Shown piece after piece: positions 1 through 11,800 of a stretch of 64,000 nt of DNA. Below the pieces are notes generated by a model. That model was given only the letters and a program-made list of their open reading frames with translations. It was not told the origin of the DNA and searched no databases. The stretch's first letter is position 1, and each line of letters begins with the position of its first letter. This stretch comes from Phytoseiulus persimilis (taxonomy: Eukaryota > Arthropoda > Arachnida > Mesostigmata > Phytoseiidae): assembly GCA_037576195.1 (NCBI GenBank), contig CM075104.1, forward strand, positions 3,726,775 to 3,790,774, written 5' to 3'. The position numbers and the translations under genes are program-made.

Positions 1-719
1 ACTGTCGGACTGATCATTCCAGTGGATTGCCACTTCACGAGAAAAACGGAACGAGAGATTTTCCAGAAGAATCAACACGCTGGTCATGAATTTCTCCAAC
101 TCCTCTCTGGCCGTCGCATCTCACGGAACGTTCTGTCCAACAACTCAATGAAAGTAGTCGCGCCGGCAGCCATGAGGTGATCTCACCACAAGCAGTCGCA
201 GTCTCCAATAGACAAGAGAATAAATCGACCCCAGAGAGCAATACAATTCTCGATAGAAGCATCCTCAAGGAGTAGGCCAGGTTAGGTCAGGTGTCACGCA
301 AACTCTGGCCGAGCAACCCTGCTAGAGTCTCAGAATATTTCCAAGTCCAACTTCGAGCGCCGATTCACGATATAGCGGTCAGTGGACGCTCATCGACGCA
401 AGCCCTCGAGGGTGTCATTCAACCCGTCCTGGGCATCGTCTCCTTCGAAGGGAGAAGAAACGGTCTAGACATGCTGTCGCCTCTCATTTATATGCCGCTC
501 GCCCTAGATCCAGGGGGTGCTCTAAATCTATACAGATGACCTCACTTCTGCGAACAACAGAGGTCTGTAACATTTTCCCGGAGAACATCAATGAGAACTC
601 TTGAAACTCGCTACGTGAGAAGAGCTCCGACCTGCTAGGATGAGTGTCTTGCTTGTCACCAAAGTTGAACAGACCGGAGATATCAGTTGACAATCATCCG
701 ACAATGTTCTTATTTTCAG
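1..719. other. Probable intron or upstream part of the receptor gene; nothing recognised
   Basis: No recognisable coding sequence is seen here. The first receptor exon opens at 720 after a T-rich stretch ending in CAG, so the bases before it are most simply intron. The exon or exons encoding the extracellular N-terminus and the first membrane helix were not found here and are probably outside the window to the left. Short open frames in this stretch resemble no family I know. Confidence 0.5.
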
Positions 720-3537
720 GTTGCCACCAATGTCTTCCTATTGAATTTAGCCATCAGTGATCTCCTGTTGGGCGTCTTCTGCATGCCCTTCACGCTAGCG
801 GGGTTCCTATTGCGGAACTTCATCTTCGGGGAATTGATGTGCAAAGTGATACCCTTCTTACAAGGCGAGTACTGCGAACTCCCTGTGGAACGTGTCCCTC
901 TTCCTCCCATGAGGGAAGATTTGGATAACAGTCCTAGGGAGGTGTCTCAGAATTCTAATGAGTAAGCTTCGAACACAGAATCTGAGTCCTAAAATATTGG
1001 AGTGTCCATTGATACACATTGTGCTTAATATCCATCAGCCCGATCGATAACCAAGCGACAGCAAACCACTGCGAAAAGTCGGACTCCAACTCAAATGATC
1101 GGGCTGTTGGTTGTTCGCACTAATTGCAAGTTCGGCTCATGGACCTTCGGGCTAGTGGGTGCTTATAAGTTCCCCCCATAGCTTACGGAAGTCTTCCCGA
1201 GTGATGAGAGTCCATGCTCTGTTGCACAGGGACGAGCGCCATTCTGGTGGTTCTGAAGATGAATAGTTACCTTCGACTCGAACTTTTGTCTGCGGAATTT
1301 CATGACATATTATCCACACAGGAGTTACTGTGGCCGTGAATGCCTGGACCTTGGTCATGATCTCCATCGAGAGATATTTCGCTGTTTGTGAGCCGCTCAA
1401 GTCGCGAGGATTTTATGCTTCAACACACGCATGGCACTCCGTATTCATCATATGGATTTTCGCCTTGACAAGTATGACGCCCATCTTCTACGTGAACAGA
1501 CTTCAGCCCGCAGGATACGGTGGGTACCCGACGCGCAAAGCTGCTCTGCTGCCCCGTTGGGAAGTTTGCACGTGTTTGAAGGTATGCTGACTCCAAGTCA
1601 GTATCAGCTGAATAAAACTCCGTTACTTTGAAGGTCGTCAGAAGTGCCGGGAAGATTGGCCGAATGCTTCAGTGGAATCGGCTTTTACAGTACTGTTAGA
1701 TATTCTGCTGCTGGTGATTCCACTGACGGTGATGGCCTTTGCCTACATAAATATCACGGTCACTCTCCGCAAGGGAATCCGGGAGAACGAAAAAGGGTCA
1801 AACGGTACGCGGAGCTCGAATTTCATTCTCCAAGTTCCCATGGAAGGAAAAAAAAAAGTCCACGGTACAGTACAACCTCGATTATATCAACTAATTTATG
1901 CAAAAAAAAGTTGAAATATTCGAGAGATGACAAAATCACCCACATTCTTGGACTCCGCAACCGATTCGGGAATGAGAGTCCGAGTTCGAACGCTAACCGC
2001 TCCAGAATGATACGAGATATATAGACGATGGAAGATCTGAACGATGGATTCATCTTCCACAAAAAAATACGCTTCCGGTCGACATCCTTCGGCCTGCTCC
2101 GCAGAGTTGAAATAATCAAAATTGAAATAATCGAGGTTGTACTGTATTCGGAACCACGTCAACGAAGAACAGAGGGAAATTCAATAATGTGCTCGAGACG
2201 TGCTGAGAAATCGAAGCAAACTTCACTAAGACTTTGATCTGCGAAAAGCTCTCCGATGAATATGTGACATTGATCACTTTTTCTTCAAACACCAGAGATC
2301 AAACTCATGGGCCCCAGAGGCATCGGAGTGGTGAACAACAAAACTCCTGAAGACGTCATTGAGCGAGAACCGCGGCTCATCGTGAAATGGTGCAAAGTTC
2401 AGACCGAGGAGTCCTCAGATTCGTCTTTTGGCCATGTGGATCGCCCGAAAGTTTCGGTACCGAGTCCTGCCGAATCCAGTTCGCATTCAGCGCATGATAA
2501 GTAAGTTGCCGTTAACGTTGAGCAGACACAAGGACGTTTCCCATCATGGCTTCGCTGTTCATTAGCCAACGATTGCTGATCCTGATAACAGCTGCTGATG
2601 ATATTGGTTCTTCGATGCACTCAGATCGATCCTTCTGTCGATTGCAGAGCTCCTACACAGTTCACTAATTATACTCCAACCCCACGCGAAGAAATGATTC
2701 GCTATCTACGCACCAATAACCACGAGCAGAGAATGGCCGTGCGCCGAAAAGTCATCCGAATGGTGTTTGTCGTGGTGAGTGTCCGATATTCGCTCCAGCT
2801 CACAGTGATTCCGCTTGCGGATTCTCGACGGCGCAGGGCCGAGAGCTTTTTACGAATCCGTCAGTATCTCCATCCGTCATTACATCATTAGACTACTGGA
2901 AGTCGAGAAGCGCGTGATCGTTCTTCGAGGCAGTCGCTTGTGGTCGTTGCAGGTGTTGGAGTTCTTTGTTTGTTGGACGCCAATCTACGCCATTAACACC
3001 ATTGCGTCCTTCTCGAAGGACCTGCTCACTCCCTTAGGCGGTGTTGGTATCTCTCTCTTTCACCTGCTTTCGTATGTTTCGTCGTGCTGCAACCCAGTCA
3101 CGTATTGCTTCATGAACAAAAACTTCTGCAGGTAAGCTCGTTTCTCCCGCTAATTGAAAGTCCGAATTCCAATCGTCCAGAAGCGTCTCAGACCGGCCGA
3201 AATTCAGCTGCGAAAGCGCAGAAGCTTCAGAAGCGGATATCCTGGAGTATCCGCCTTGGAGTGTCACAATGCATGCTGCGTACGGTTCCGAGGGTTCACG
3301 CAGTTTCTTCTGCTCTATGAGCGGACTCAAACGAGAATAAAAACACTTCGGCTCTTTCTCAGGGAATTTAAGCGCTCAATAAGCTGTTGTGATCCGAAGT
3401 ACCTGAAGTTTTGGATTCTCCGGAGTCGTGAACGAGGCCCTGAAATCCGTCTGACGGGAATCCGAGCTCAAACGCGTATCGAGGTTCACGACAATCGACG
3501 CGCTTTCTGCTCACAAAGGAATCATACGGATTTGTGA
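720..3537 (+). CDS. Cholecystokinin/sulfakinin-type neuropeptide GPCR, 3' part, seven exons (5' end missing)
   Basis: Predicted exons are 720-864, 1322-1519, 1634-1804, 2296-2500, 2648-2774, 2953-3131 and 3363-3537. The joins keep frame and give 399 residues plus a stop. In order one sees TM2 (NLAISDLLLGVFCMPF), the TM3 disulfide cysteine (ELMCKVIPFLQ), the ERY form of the DRY motif followed by FAVCEPLKSR, TM4, an extracellular-loop-2 cysteine (KCREDWPN), TM5, a long Ser/acidic third intracellular loop, TM6 with CWTP, TM7 with NPVTY, and a basic helix 8 with two cysteines that could be palmitoylated. TM1 and the N-terminus are missing. The FIFGELMCK-like TM2/TM3 linker, the CEPLKSR loop and the SCCNPVTYCFMN block are typical of the cholecystokinin/gastrin/sulfakinin group. 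The inferred role is a plasma-membrane receptor for a sulfakinin-like peptide. The rhodopsin-family call is firm and the subfamily moderately so; a related neuropeptide receptor is the alternative. Intron 1 is GC-AG and intron 3 carries a MITE. Confidence 0.82.
865..866 (+). other. Non-canonical GC splice donor of the receptor's first visible intron
   Basis: Exon 720-864 ends before GCGAGT rather than GT. Joining 864 to 1322 (after CACAG) completes a glycine codon and gives the continuous TM3 reading LQ-G-VTVAVNAW. I found no GT nearby that keeps the frame. GC-AG introns are a known minor class; here the call rests on frame and domain continuity. Confidence 0.65.
1868..2144. mobile_element. 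277-bp MITE with pogo/Tigger-like ends, copy 1 (in a receptor intron)
   Basis: The element begins CAGTACAACCTCGATTAT and ends with the exact reverse complement, an 18-bp terminal inverted repeat. It is flanked by TA at 1866-1867 and 2145-2146, the target duplication of Tc1/mariner/pogo transposases. It has no coding capacity. The CAG start and CCTCGATTA core resemble the termini of pogo/Tigger-group elements. It lies wholly within the 1805-2295 intron and makes up more than half of it. A related copy is at 12427. Confidence 0.85.
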
Positions 3538-3893
3538 ATATTTCATGTGTTCCCGACTACAGATTTGCGAGGGAGAGGGGATGATGGTTAGGGAAACGGG
3601 CTTCGGTTCGCAGGTCGTTAGAATCGGGATTCGTACATCAAAATCATCCGCAAGCGCCCCCTCCCGAGTGGGTATCGAGTTGAGGAAGGAACATTGTGAA
3701 TGATATAGATCGATCTCGAATCAATATCTCCATCGAATGGAGCTGTTTGATTCTCCAGCGCGATTCTACTTTGTACGTCTGATGCGCTTGGGTTCCTGTG
3801 ATGTGAAAAATGTAATATAACATTCCCAGTTCTTGGTTACTCCTGGATGACATTTCATGAATGCTCTCTTAATTCCAGCGAGTCTCACAGAAG

Positions 3894-3899
3894 AATAAA
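3894..3899 (+). other. Candidate polyadenylation signal of the receptor gene
   Basis: AATAAA lies about 360 bases after the receptor stop codon at 3535-3537, a reasonable 3' UTR length for a compact arthropod gene. It is the first AATAAA I noticed after the stop. The hexamer is common by chance, so transcript data would be needed. Confidence 0.35.
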
Positions 3900-6800
3900 G
3901 CAGTCAACTGGTTCAGTTGTGAGTTTTCATTCATTTCGAATAGTATTTCAGTCTCGGGTCTGTTCGATATGAAGAAGTGGGATAGGGAGACGGAAGTGGA
4001 TGACGAGTGGAGATTCCGGGATCCCCCCAGCCTCGGACTCGACGACGATCACAAAATGCTTTCCTGCTCCCCGCATATTTTGACGGGATTGGAGATCTCG
4101 ATCGTGATAGCTCCAGCAGGATGTTTGAGGCTCGCAAAAGTCCCAATCGCTGTGCTGATTTCAGGGCTATGTTAGACTCAGAATCAAATTGATTCCTGCG
4201 ATCTGCTTGAGCGAAGACAGGTGGTACTGTCGCTTGAAGCCCAGTTCCTGCGGGCCAGAGGAGGGAAGACGCAAAAACACGAGCGCCGAGACGCGACGCA
4301 GCGGAATGCCGCTCCTGTCAGAGATAGTACCAGGGGCACATACAATGGAGAATATTATTGCGAGAGTTATAATCTCCATGCTGAGCGCCGATTTTTATGA
4401 GAGGGGATGAGACAGGGGAGTTTGTCTCGGGACATCGGTTGCTGGCGTGATGAGGAGCAATATCCAGCCCACTGCAAGCATGCTTCCGTTTTACTCCCGT
4501 CACTTACGAGCGAAATATTCACTGCGAGCACCTGCTCGTGATTTTCCTGGAGTCTTCATTTCACGGCTTCAACAATTTGTACTTTCGAAACTCGCGTCTG
4601 ATCTTCTGTTGAGGAAAAGTCAAACCCCTCGCCTGGCTCGGACCCCGGGCGGCGTCTCCTCGTAGGGTCAACTCTCGTCAGCTTCCCGACAGTGATATCG
4701 TTTGGTCTGCGCAGCGGCTAAGCCCTATCAAAAGTTCTCAGGGACCATTCTCACGGAGATACCGTGCTCTGGAGTTATCCGAGGATTTCTTTGGTACCCT
4801 GTTTTAGCTGGTTGCGAAGACGAAGTTGAGCATCAAGAGGCGCTGGAAGTTTCCGGTGTCCGTGCTCGAAAGAGGGAAAGGGGCAAGGCCGCGGCGTTTT
4901 TCTATCCTCGCTCGGTTTACAGAGTGGGAAACACATCACTATGCCTTCCAGCCATAGCTCACATGGGAGCGAGATCAGAAATAGGAGCTTTCCTCAAACA
5001 AAACTCACCGCGACACTCCCGAGGACTCCGGGAACAGAGGAAAATAGTGTCGAGTTATTTTTAGTTCAGAGGGAATGATCTGTCCCCCAGACGCAAATCA
5101 GAGGTATGATTAGAAAATATTCATCCGGGCGCAGAGGAGCCTTATTTGAGCAGAAGTCTGGTGGCCTCGCCACTGATCTTGCCTCCCGGAGTTCTGACCC
5201 GCAACGCAGGCGGGTGATAACATGTAATGACACCGATCACTCGACAGACTCGGCGCTTTGGAACTTCGAAATCTCGATGTATTGTCCGTGATCCCCGATT
5301 CAGAAGCGACCCAGGTTCCCGAATCAAGTAAGGGCAGAGGAGAGTCACCCGCAATCTGCTCAGCAGGCGAACTGCGACCGAGCAGCATGAAAGAAAAATC
5401 GTTAGTGATCGAGACTTCCGGGGAGATCCGACGGCGAAGGTTATGTCCTCGTACGTGGTTCTCGGTGTTATTGTTCGTGCCGATATCAATCGATATCGAC
5501 ATATTCCATTCCGTGATGATGACCATATCGATAACGACATACCTCGACGAGCGACTATCGCGGCAAAATTCCACAATGTTCATCCGACTTCTGGGGACCT
5601 TCACTTAAGGATCGGTCTGTGGAGCCTCGAACAAAGCTCTGAACGCCCTCTACCTTCCGCCATCGGTCGGGCTCTCATGTGTCGTAGTCATGATGGTTCG
5701 AGGGGAGAGAACGGTGAACATGACAACCGGAGTAAGCATACGGGATTCTACGGTGTGAATTCGGATCCGATGTCAGACGTGCGCAACTCTCCATGGAACG
5801 CTGATCTCTGGGTGCCAGGATCAGCGTTCGTTCTCGGAATCCACAACGCGAGAGCTGGAGCTCAGCGTTTCCGCACGTTCCGTTGCTCATTCGCTGACGT
5901 ACATAAGCTCATCAACACGCCTGGATTCCACGCCGATTCCAGGCAGTTTGGATCGATAGGAGACCAAGAGTACGATTCGTATATAACAGTCAACTGAGCT
6001 ATTTTCCGTCGCGGAATCGCAGCTGAAGAACCCACCCGGAGAGGAGTATAGCTTGTGGCGGCGTCAGTCGATTTTTCCCCCACCAACGATATCGCCGTCC
6101 AACGCGGATTTTCGACGGGTACACTGATATGTTTCTATAATTGTTGTCAATATTACAATGAGTCGTGAACACAGCCTCATATAATTCGACAAACAACACT
6201 CTATACGAGCGGTGGTGCTTTCGCCAGAAAGCGGTAACCCAAGGAGACGCAAGTCGAAGATGGGACACTGGCCGATCGGGTTAGCAGAGCTTTTCGGTCG
6301 CAGGGGATGGTTTGCCACCCGAGTTAGCGTCGGTATCACATCGATATGAAGCTCAGGCTGGGAACCGCCTCACAAGTGCCAGAGTCTCTGGTTCCGAACG
6401 CTGAAGTCGCTTCCGCTGCCTTCTCGGGAACTCTTTAGATCCCGTGCATGACCCAAACCTCGACGAGGCGCACATGAAATGGTTTGGAAGGTCCGGGTTA
6501 GCTTGGGGACGATGTCGGCGGTGCTAGAGCGAGCGAGCTCTCGGAAAATCCGTTTGCCTGATGAGCCTAAGAAACGTTTCCTTGAACAGATTCACTCAAT
6601 CAGTATTCGACGTTTCATGAGGTAAGTTTCACATGTATATCCTGAAATCTATGAAGCTAAAGCTTCGAAATCCTCATGCTGACGCCGCCCCCAGGCGGAG
6701 CCGAAGATTGTGGATATCGGGTCCCCGGCTTTCGTTTCGATTCCCTGGGGATGGACCGTTTCAGCGCGACGGCACAAGGAGAAAAAGAAATACACAAGTA

Positions 6801-8507
6801 CAAAAGCTGGTCGAGCTACAAATAGCCTCTGGTCTCGTCGGAATGAAGACTTTGCGAGATGTCCCTGAACTCACATAGTCCCGAGGACACACTCCGAGCA
6901 GGTGACGTCTCTTCTCGATAGCCGAAAGCTTGATCACTTTCAAGAGGAATTGTTGATTACCATTGCGGCCAGCATCGGCCGCATGCTGCCTCAGCTCCGG
7001 AGGAGGCTCTTCGCGCACAAATGACTTGATGGATTCAAACCTACATTCCTTGCTCAAGGTCTCCGCCTTCCTCAAGGAATGCAACACATGAGGAATATCC
7101 CATTGGTTGGAAACCGCGGTGCTCCAAGTGTAGGGGTCGTCTCTTACGAGTCAGTCAAGTAACTTTTCAACTCTGAGTGGCCCGCATGAACGCCACCCTC
7201 CTCAATACACGATCGTCCCTGAATAGTGCGATAGCTCGAATCTTGATAGCGACAGGAGTGGAAGGAACTTCGAGCCCTCGAGGACGTGTGGATGGGGATC
7301 TTCGTTCTGAGCTGGATCGGGTTAATGATGCGAACTAGGAGAAGGTAGGAACCTCTCGGTTAGGTCGGATATTTGACTATCCACATGAGTCATCGAGGAA
7401 ATTCTGTCCAACCAAACAGAACTGACGGCGGTCCTCGGCAAACGGCTCTTGTCTGAGAAGCGAACGCCGATAACTCATTAGGCCCAGAATGCCTATGAGC
7501 TTCTACTAGACCTTGCGATGGAGATCGAGCCTTTGCATCGGAGAACCGGCGCACGAATTTCCCTCACAGACTAATAGACTGCGACGACGAGATTATTCAC
7601 GAGATGCTTTGGGGCGGAGTGCGGAATATGTACGCTCCCTGCCATCGCAGTGCGACGCTCCCCTTGTTTGACCGAAAAGTAACCGAGTGGACAAACGTGC
7701 GAAAACGACGCAGAAAGAAGCATAGACTATGAGCACGTCTTCTAATGGTGGCTCACTGATTCTGAATGGACCGTCACCGAAACCTGAGATATGGACTGTG
7801 TGCATTTTGTGCGGTACTCGCACTTTTCCTCAAATGCCACCCTCGAGTGAGGAAGGTTGTCTCAGAGTGATACAAGTGACACAGAGATCGGGAATTCAGA
7901 CCATGGGTGTCATATTGGAATGACGTTGAAGTCGGGGGAGTTCAAACTTGCGAATTATTGCAAAGCTCTGCTCGGAGGTTTTTCAAAACGAAACCTCCTC
8001 TGAGAAACCATCCTTGGGAAACTCGTGGAGGAAGTCACAGATTTCAAAACGCGTACGGGAGCAAGCCGACTCGGGGTGCGTTTTAGCCGTCCTTGCTTCA
8101 CACGTTAAAAGGCCGTCCGGTCCCATTCCCTTCCTTGGTCCATAATCTTGGGATTTCGGATCCCCGTATACTTGTGAATGGGTTTGTTCCAATTATCGGA
8201 AGAATGCCGGCTTCCGGCATCATTGCTGGTTCGTGAGGCTTCACTGGCTGCTCCTTCGGGGATTCCTCACGCTCCAAGGTTTGCCTGGGATAAGAAAGTC
8301 GACTCCGAACAAATTGTTGCGCAGGGACAACGCCCACTTCACGGGGTAGCGATACGGACCGGTAATTTGGGAACAAACGACTTGAGCTAAGAATTTCCGT
8401 ATGCTCTCGGTCCGACGATTCACGAAATCACGGGAGGGACTCGGCGAGGTTATCTGATGATGAGCAAACATATGAGATTCATGTCAGTTGTCCGGTGTAT
8501 ACCCTGG
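3900..8507. other. No recognised gene or repeat
   Basis: The stretch contains open frames up to about 180 codons (for example 5443-5997 and antisense 5110-5604), but these overlap each other in several frames, lack known motifs, and are of a length expected by chance in sequence of this composition. No tandem repeat or terminal inverted repeat was noticed. It is probably intergenic or very old repeat. Confidence 0.4.
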
Positions 8508-8680
8508 ATGCCGAAAAATCGAGCCAGAAATGCATGAAGCCGAAAAATCGAGCCGAAAAGCATGAAGCCGAAAGACATGAAGTTGGAAAGCGAGAAGCCG
8601 AAAACCTCCTCCCCCAACAGCGGAGCGGTCGATACTGGTTTAGCGGGGAGGAATCGCACCTTCGTTATGCTCAGCCTACC
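8508..8680 (-). repeat. Module X, inverted copy
   Basis: Read on the minus strand, this matches modules at 9370-9584 and 10009-10178: a shared opening, a conserved GTTGGG(G)GAGGAGGTTT block, then repeats of a 15-bp CGGCTTCATGCTTTT-like unit ending in a TCGATTTTTCGG block. This copy is the most diverged of the three and faces the opposite way. Confidence 0.6.
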
Positions 8681-8710
8681 TATTTCTTCTGCCTCGCTTA
8701 CGTCCTCGCT

Positions 8711-8908
8711 GTTCCGCATCTACGGTCCCTAGTTCGAACTGAACAAAGGTATAGCTGCTACGGGAAGCAATCTGCTGAACGCGAATCTTGAAGTTTCCGA
8801 GGTCAACTCGCTAGAGCTGAAGAGGAATCTTCACCTCCAGCTCGAGTAGTATTCGCAGAATACGCTGTTACAACACCTTGTTCTTTCCCACCGAAAAGGG
8901 AAAACCGG
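8711..8908 (+). repeat. Module Y, copy 1
   Basis: This nearly 200-bp segment, starting GTTCCGCATCTACGGTCC and ending GGGAAAACCGG, recurs in the same orientation at 9603-9794 with only scattered substitutions and small indels. It follows inverted module X here and direct module X in the second copy, so the two modules have been rearranged relative to each other. Confidence 0.75.
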
Positions 8909-9369
8909 CATGGAAACCCTCTTCCGCAGTCACAGTACATCCGCTGCCTGTTGAAGGCTCAGATGAACTCGACTGAACCGGAATCCGCGTTTGTCAGCTC
9001 CACTCGCAGTAGTACGATCAGTCCCTAGAGCATCTACAAAGATCGCCCGCACTCCGGCAGACGAGTCATTCGTTCCTATTAAACGGACGATCAGTTCCTA
9101 TGGCGTCAATGATTTGACGATGATGATTGGAGGCGCCCCTGACCCAGGACAACACTCAAACCCAGGATGAGCGCGCAGGGGCGCTTTGCGTGCCTAGAAG
9201 AATGACCCATTCCCGTAAATGGACACGCTGATGAAAAGCGCTCGTGCGAAATGTTCTATATCAGAGAGCGGATCGGGAAAAAGGTTCTTTCATCGTTTCG
9301 CCGTGCTCTGGAGTAATACTGAGCCGTTGTCATCATTTCATCCGAGAACGTCTCCTAGTCGTTCCGAAT

Positions 9370-9584
9370 GAGTCTCACAAAGGTACAGATCGACGAAACG
9401 ATACAGAAATCCCATTCCGCCAAACCAGTCCCGAACACTCCGCCGTTGGGAGAGGAGGTTTCCGGCTTCGTACTTTTCGGCTTCATGCTTTTCGGCTTCA
9501 TGCTTTTCGGCTTCATGCTTTTCGGGCTCGATTTTTCGGCTTCATGCGTTCCGGGTTCGAATTTTCGGCTTGTAGGACCCTAAC
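9370..9584 (+). repeat. Module X, copy with expanded 15-bp repeat
   Basis: The module starts GAGTCTCACAAAGGTACAG and ends near GGACCCTAAC. It matches 10009-10178 but is 45 bp longer because the CGGCTTCATGCTTTT unit is repeated three more times (about 9475-9520). The repeat is a multiple of three, so it leaves an artefactual five-residue periodic open frame. No protein function is inferred. Confidence 0.75.
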
Positions 9585-9602
9585 CAGTTGTCCTTGGGTC
9601 GG

Positions 9603-9794
9603 GTTCCGCATCTACGGTCCCCTGTTCGAACTGAGCAAAGGTGTGGCTGCTTCAGGAAGCAATCTGCTGAACGCGTATCTTGAAGTTTCCGGGGTCAACT
9701 CGCTAGAACTGAAGAGGAACCCCCAGCTCTAGTATTGTTCGCAGAATGCGCTGTCACAACACCTTGTTCTTCCCCACCGGGAGGGGAAAACCGG
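9603..9794 (+). repeat. Module Y, copy 2
   Basis: Direct repeat of 8711-8908, about 890 bp away. Small indels break any shared reading frame, so this looks like a duplicated non-coding segment, probably part of an unrecognised mobile element. Confidence 0.75.
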
Positions 9795-10008
9795 AATCGA
9801 TCAGCGATTGCTCCGCTGTCTGGAAGTGAATCGCCGAAGCCACCGACGGCCGGTGTACTCCGTAGTCAACAAGAGACGGTTCGTTGACATCACGTATCGG
9901 TGCTCCCCAAGCACCTCAATGAACCTGTAACCTGCCTGGGGCTCCAATTGGCAACGAGCGGCGAGTCGAGCTCACTGACTCTGCGCAGCAGGTGCGTGTC
10001 ATCCAATG

Positions 10009-10178
10009 GAGTCCCACAAAGGTACAGATCGACAAAACGACACATAAATTCCATCCCGCCAAACAAGCCCCGACCAGTCCGCAGTTGGGAGAGGAGGTTT
10101 CCGGCTTCATGCTTTTAGGGCTCGATTTTTCGGCTTCATGCGTTCCGGGTTCGAATTTTCGGCTTGTTGGACCCTAAC
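10009..10178 (+). repeat. Module X, short copy
   Basis: Direct repeat of 9370-9584 with only one clear CGGCTTCATGCTTTT unit. It has the same opening and the same ending (TTCGGCTTGT followed by a GGACCCTAAC-like sequence). A following module Y was not found, so this copy is partial. Confidence 0.75.
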
Positions 10179-11654
10179 ATGTCCGTAAGTGATCGTGATA
10201 ACATGACGAATAATCAACTCTTGCACACCGCTCGTATCGACCAAGTTGATAGAATCTGCACCTTTGAAGGAGGCAAAGCGAAAATGAAGGAATCGATCTG
10301 CTCGATCTCCACTGGTCATGAGAAACAGTGCACTTTCGTTCTTCGAAGCGAGAAAATTCAAATTGAATGCACTAGCTCGCGTAATGGGAGTGGTTTCTGC
10401 CCTCTGAGAAGTCGTAACCAGAATAATTGCGTTTTCCAGGATCGATTCTAGAGTTGCTCACGCCGCTCTGACATGAGTCTGCTACCGAGTTGATTCAATA
10501 CCTCCAGCCTTCAGGGGAAATTCGCCCAATCTTGTCTGCACGCTCACCGGTCAACATCGCGTCCCAGTGGAACCGAAATGTCTGAATGAAACTCGTAAAC
10601 TCATCGGAAAACAAATCTCTCCGGATTTGTCCGCCAATTTGGATTCAGGAGCGGAGGCTTCCTTGCGGGATTCTGCCTCCATGATCGCCATGTAACGAGC
10701 CATTGATCTTGAGATTCCTCTCCTGCCTGGCGAGAGCCTCGACGTACTGGCCAGGTATGATATTCTTATACTGTCAACGGTTGAGTGTTCGATTTCGAGA
10801 GTCATTTCCGCCGGGAAAGAGTCCGTTTTTCGGCCCGGGAGTGAGTTCGAGCCATCCCTCACGTTAGACTGACTGACTGCTCTCATCACGGAGCTTGGAC
10901 TCATATGAACTGCACATTCGCACGCATACAATATCACTCCGCTGTTTTCCTCCTTTCCGTGCGTAAGTAGTCGATGATATTGTTTCGGTACCCATTCGAT
11001 AAGTTTGTTCAAAAATAGTGATGTCAGATCCGCAGAGACTAACTTCCGTTACTCTTCTCCATGTTAGTCGGGCGGTGTAACGTATTCACTGCTAGAAATC
11101 ATTGCAATGAAGGATGGGCTGGACCAGAGATGGGTAACATAGTGCGTCTCGCGAGCACAGGAATTCCGAACTGCGGCCGCTCCCTCCCGCCCCCCCCCCC
11201 CCCCATAGCAACTCGGCGACAGCTCATCTTTCCAACACACGCGGCTAGCGTGCCTCTGAGTTTCCACCACTTTCTGACTCCCTGCGCTGGGCAGATGACC
11301 ACAGTGCCTGCGGACAACCCAAGCAGTGAGGCATCCCCAAGCGATCGACGACGTAGTTCATGCCTTCACTGACCGCGACCGCGGTGGCCGCACGCGCACC
11401 CTCGGTATGACGCATGAGACTGCACACGGACCCGCGATGGAGGATATTTGCTGCCAGCTCCCCACTTGTCTCCTTCTCGTCCTCAGAAGCCTTTGCTCTC
11501 CCAGAGTTCAACTGAGCCATTCAGAATCGCTCCGAAACTCGTTCTAGGTGTGGTTCCAAGGGTGATCTTCGAGCTCGACCTCAGCTGTTAATATCATTTC
11601 CTCGATTCCATCATAGCTCGTCCATACATCAAGAGCTTTATCAACCTACAGGGT
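10179..11654. other. No recognised gene; contains a 15-base C run
   Basis: Positions 11190-11204 are an uninterrupted run of 15 cytosines. An antisense frame at 10551-11012 is open for about 150 codons but has no motif I recognise. Nothing else in this stretch could be assigned. Confidence 0.4.
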
Positions 11655-11800
11655 GGCATTTTTTGGTCGGGAATTTTCGAGCCCGATTTGGTTTTGGCCA
11701 TAGCTATGTTAATTCTTAGGATTTTCCCGGGAATCGGAAAGTGATCGATAGAGGAAATCGAGGCGGTCATTTTGACCTGTCACTGAAGTGCATATGAGCG

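Noticed and set aside
1642-1804. Alternative receptor splice joining 1581 to 1642
   Set aside because: It keeps frame but adds about 20 residues to extracellular loop 2, which the 1519/1634 join avoids while giving a more family-like GRQKCREDW. Transcript data could reverse this choice.
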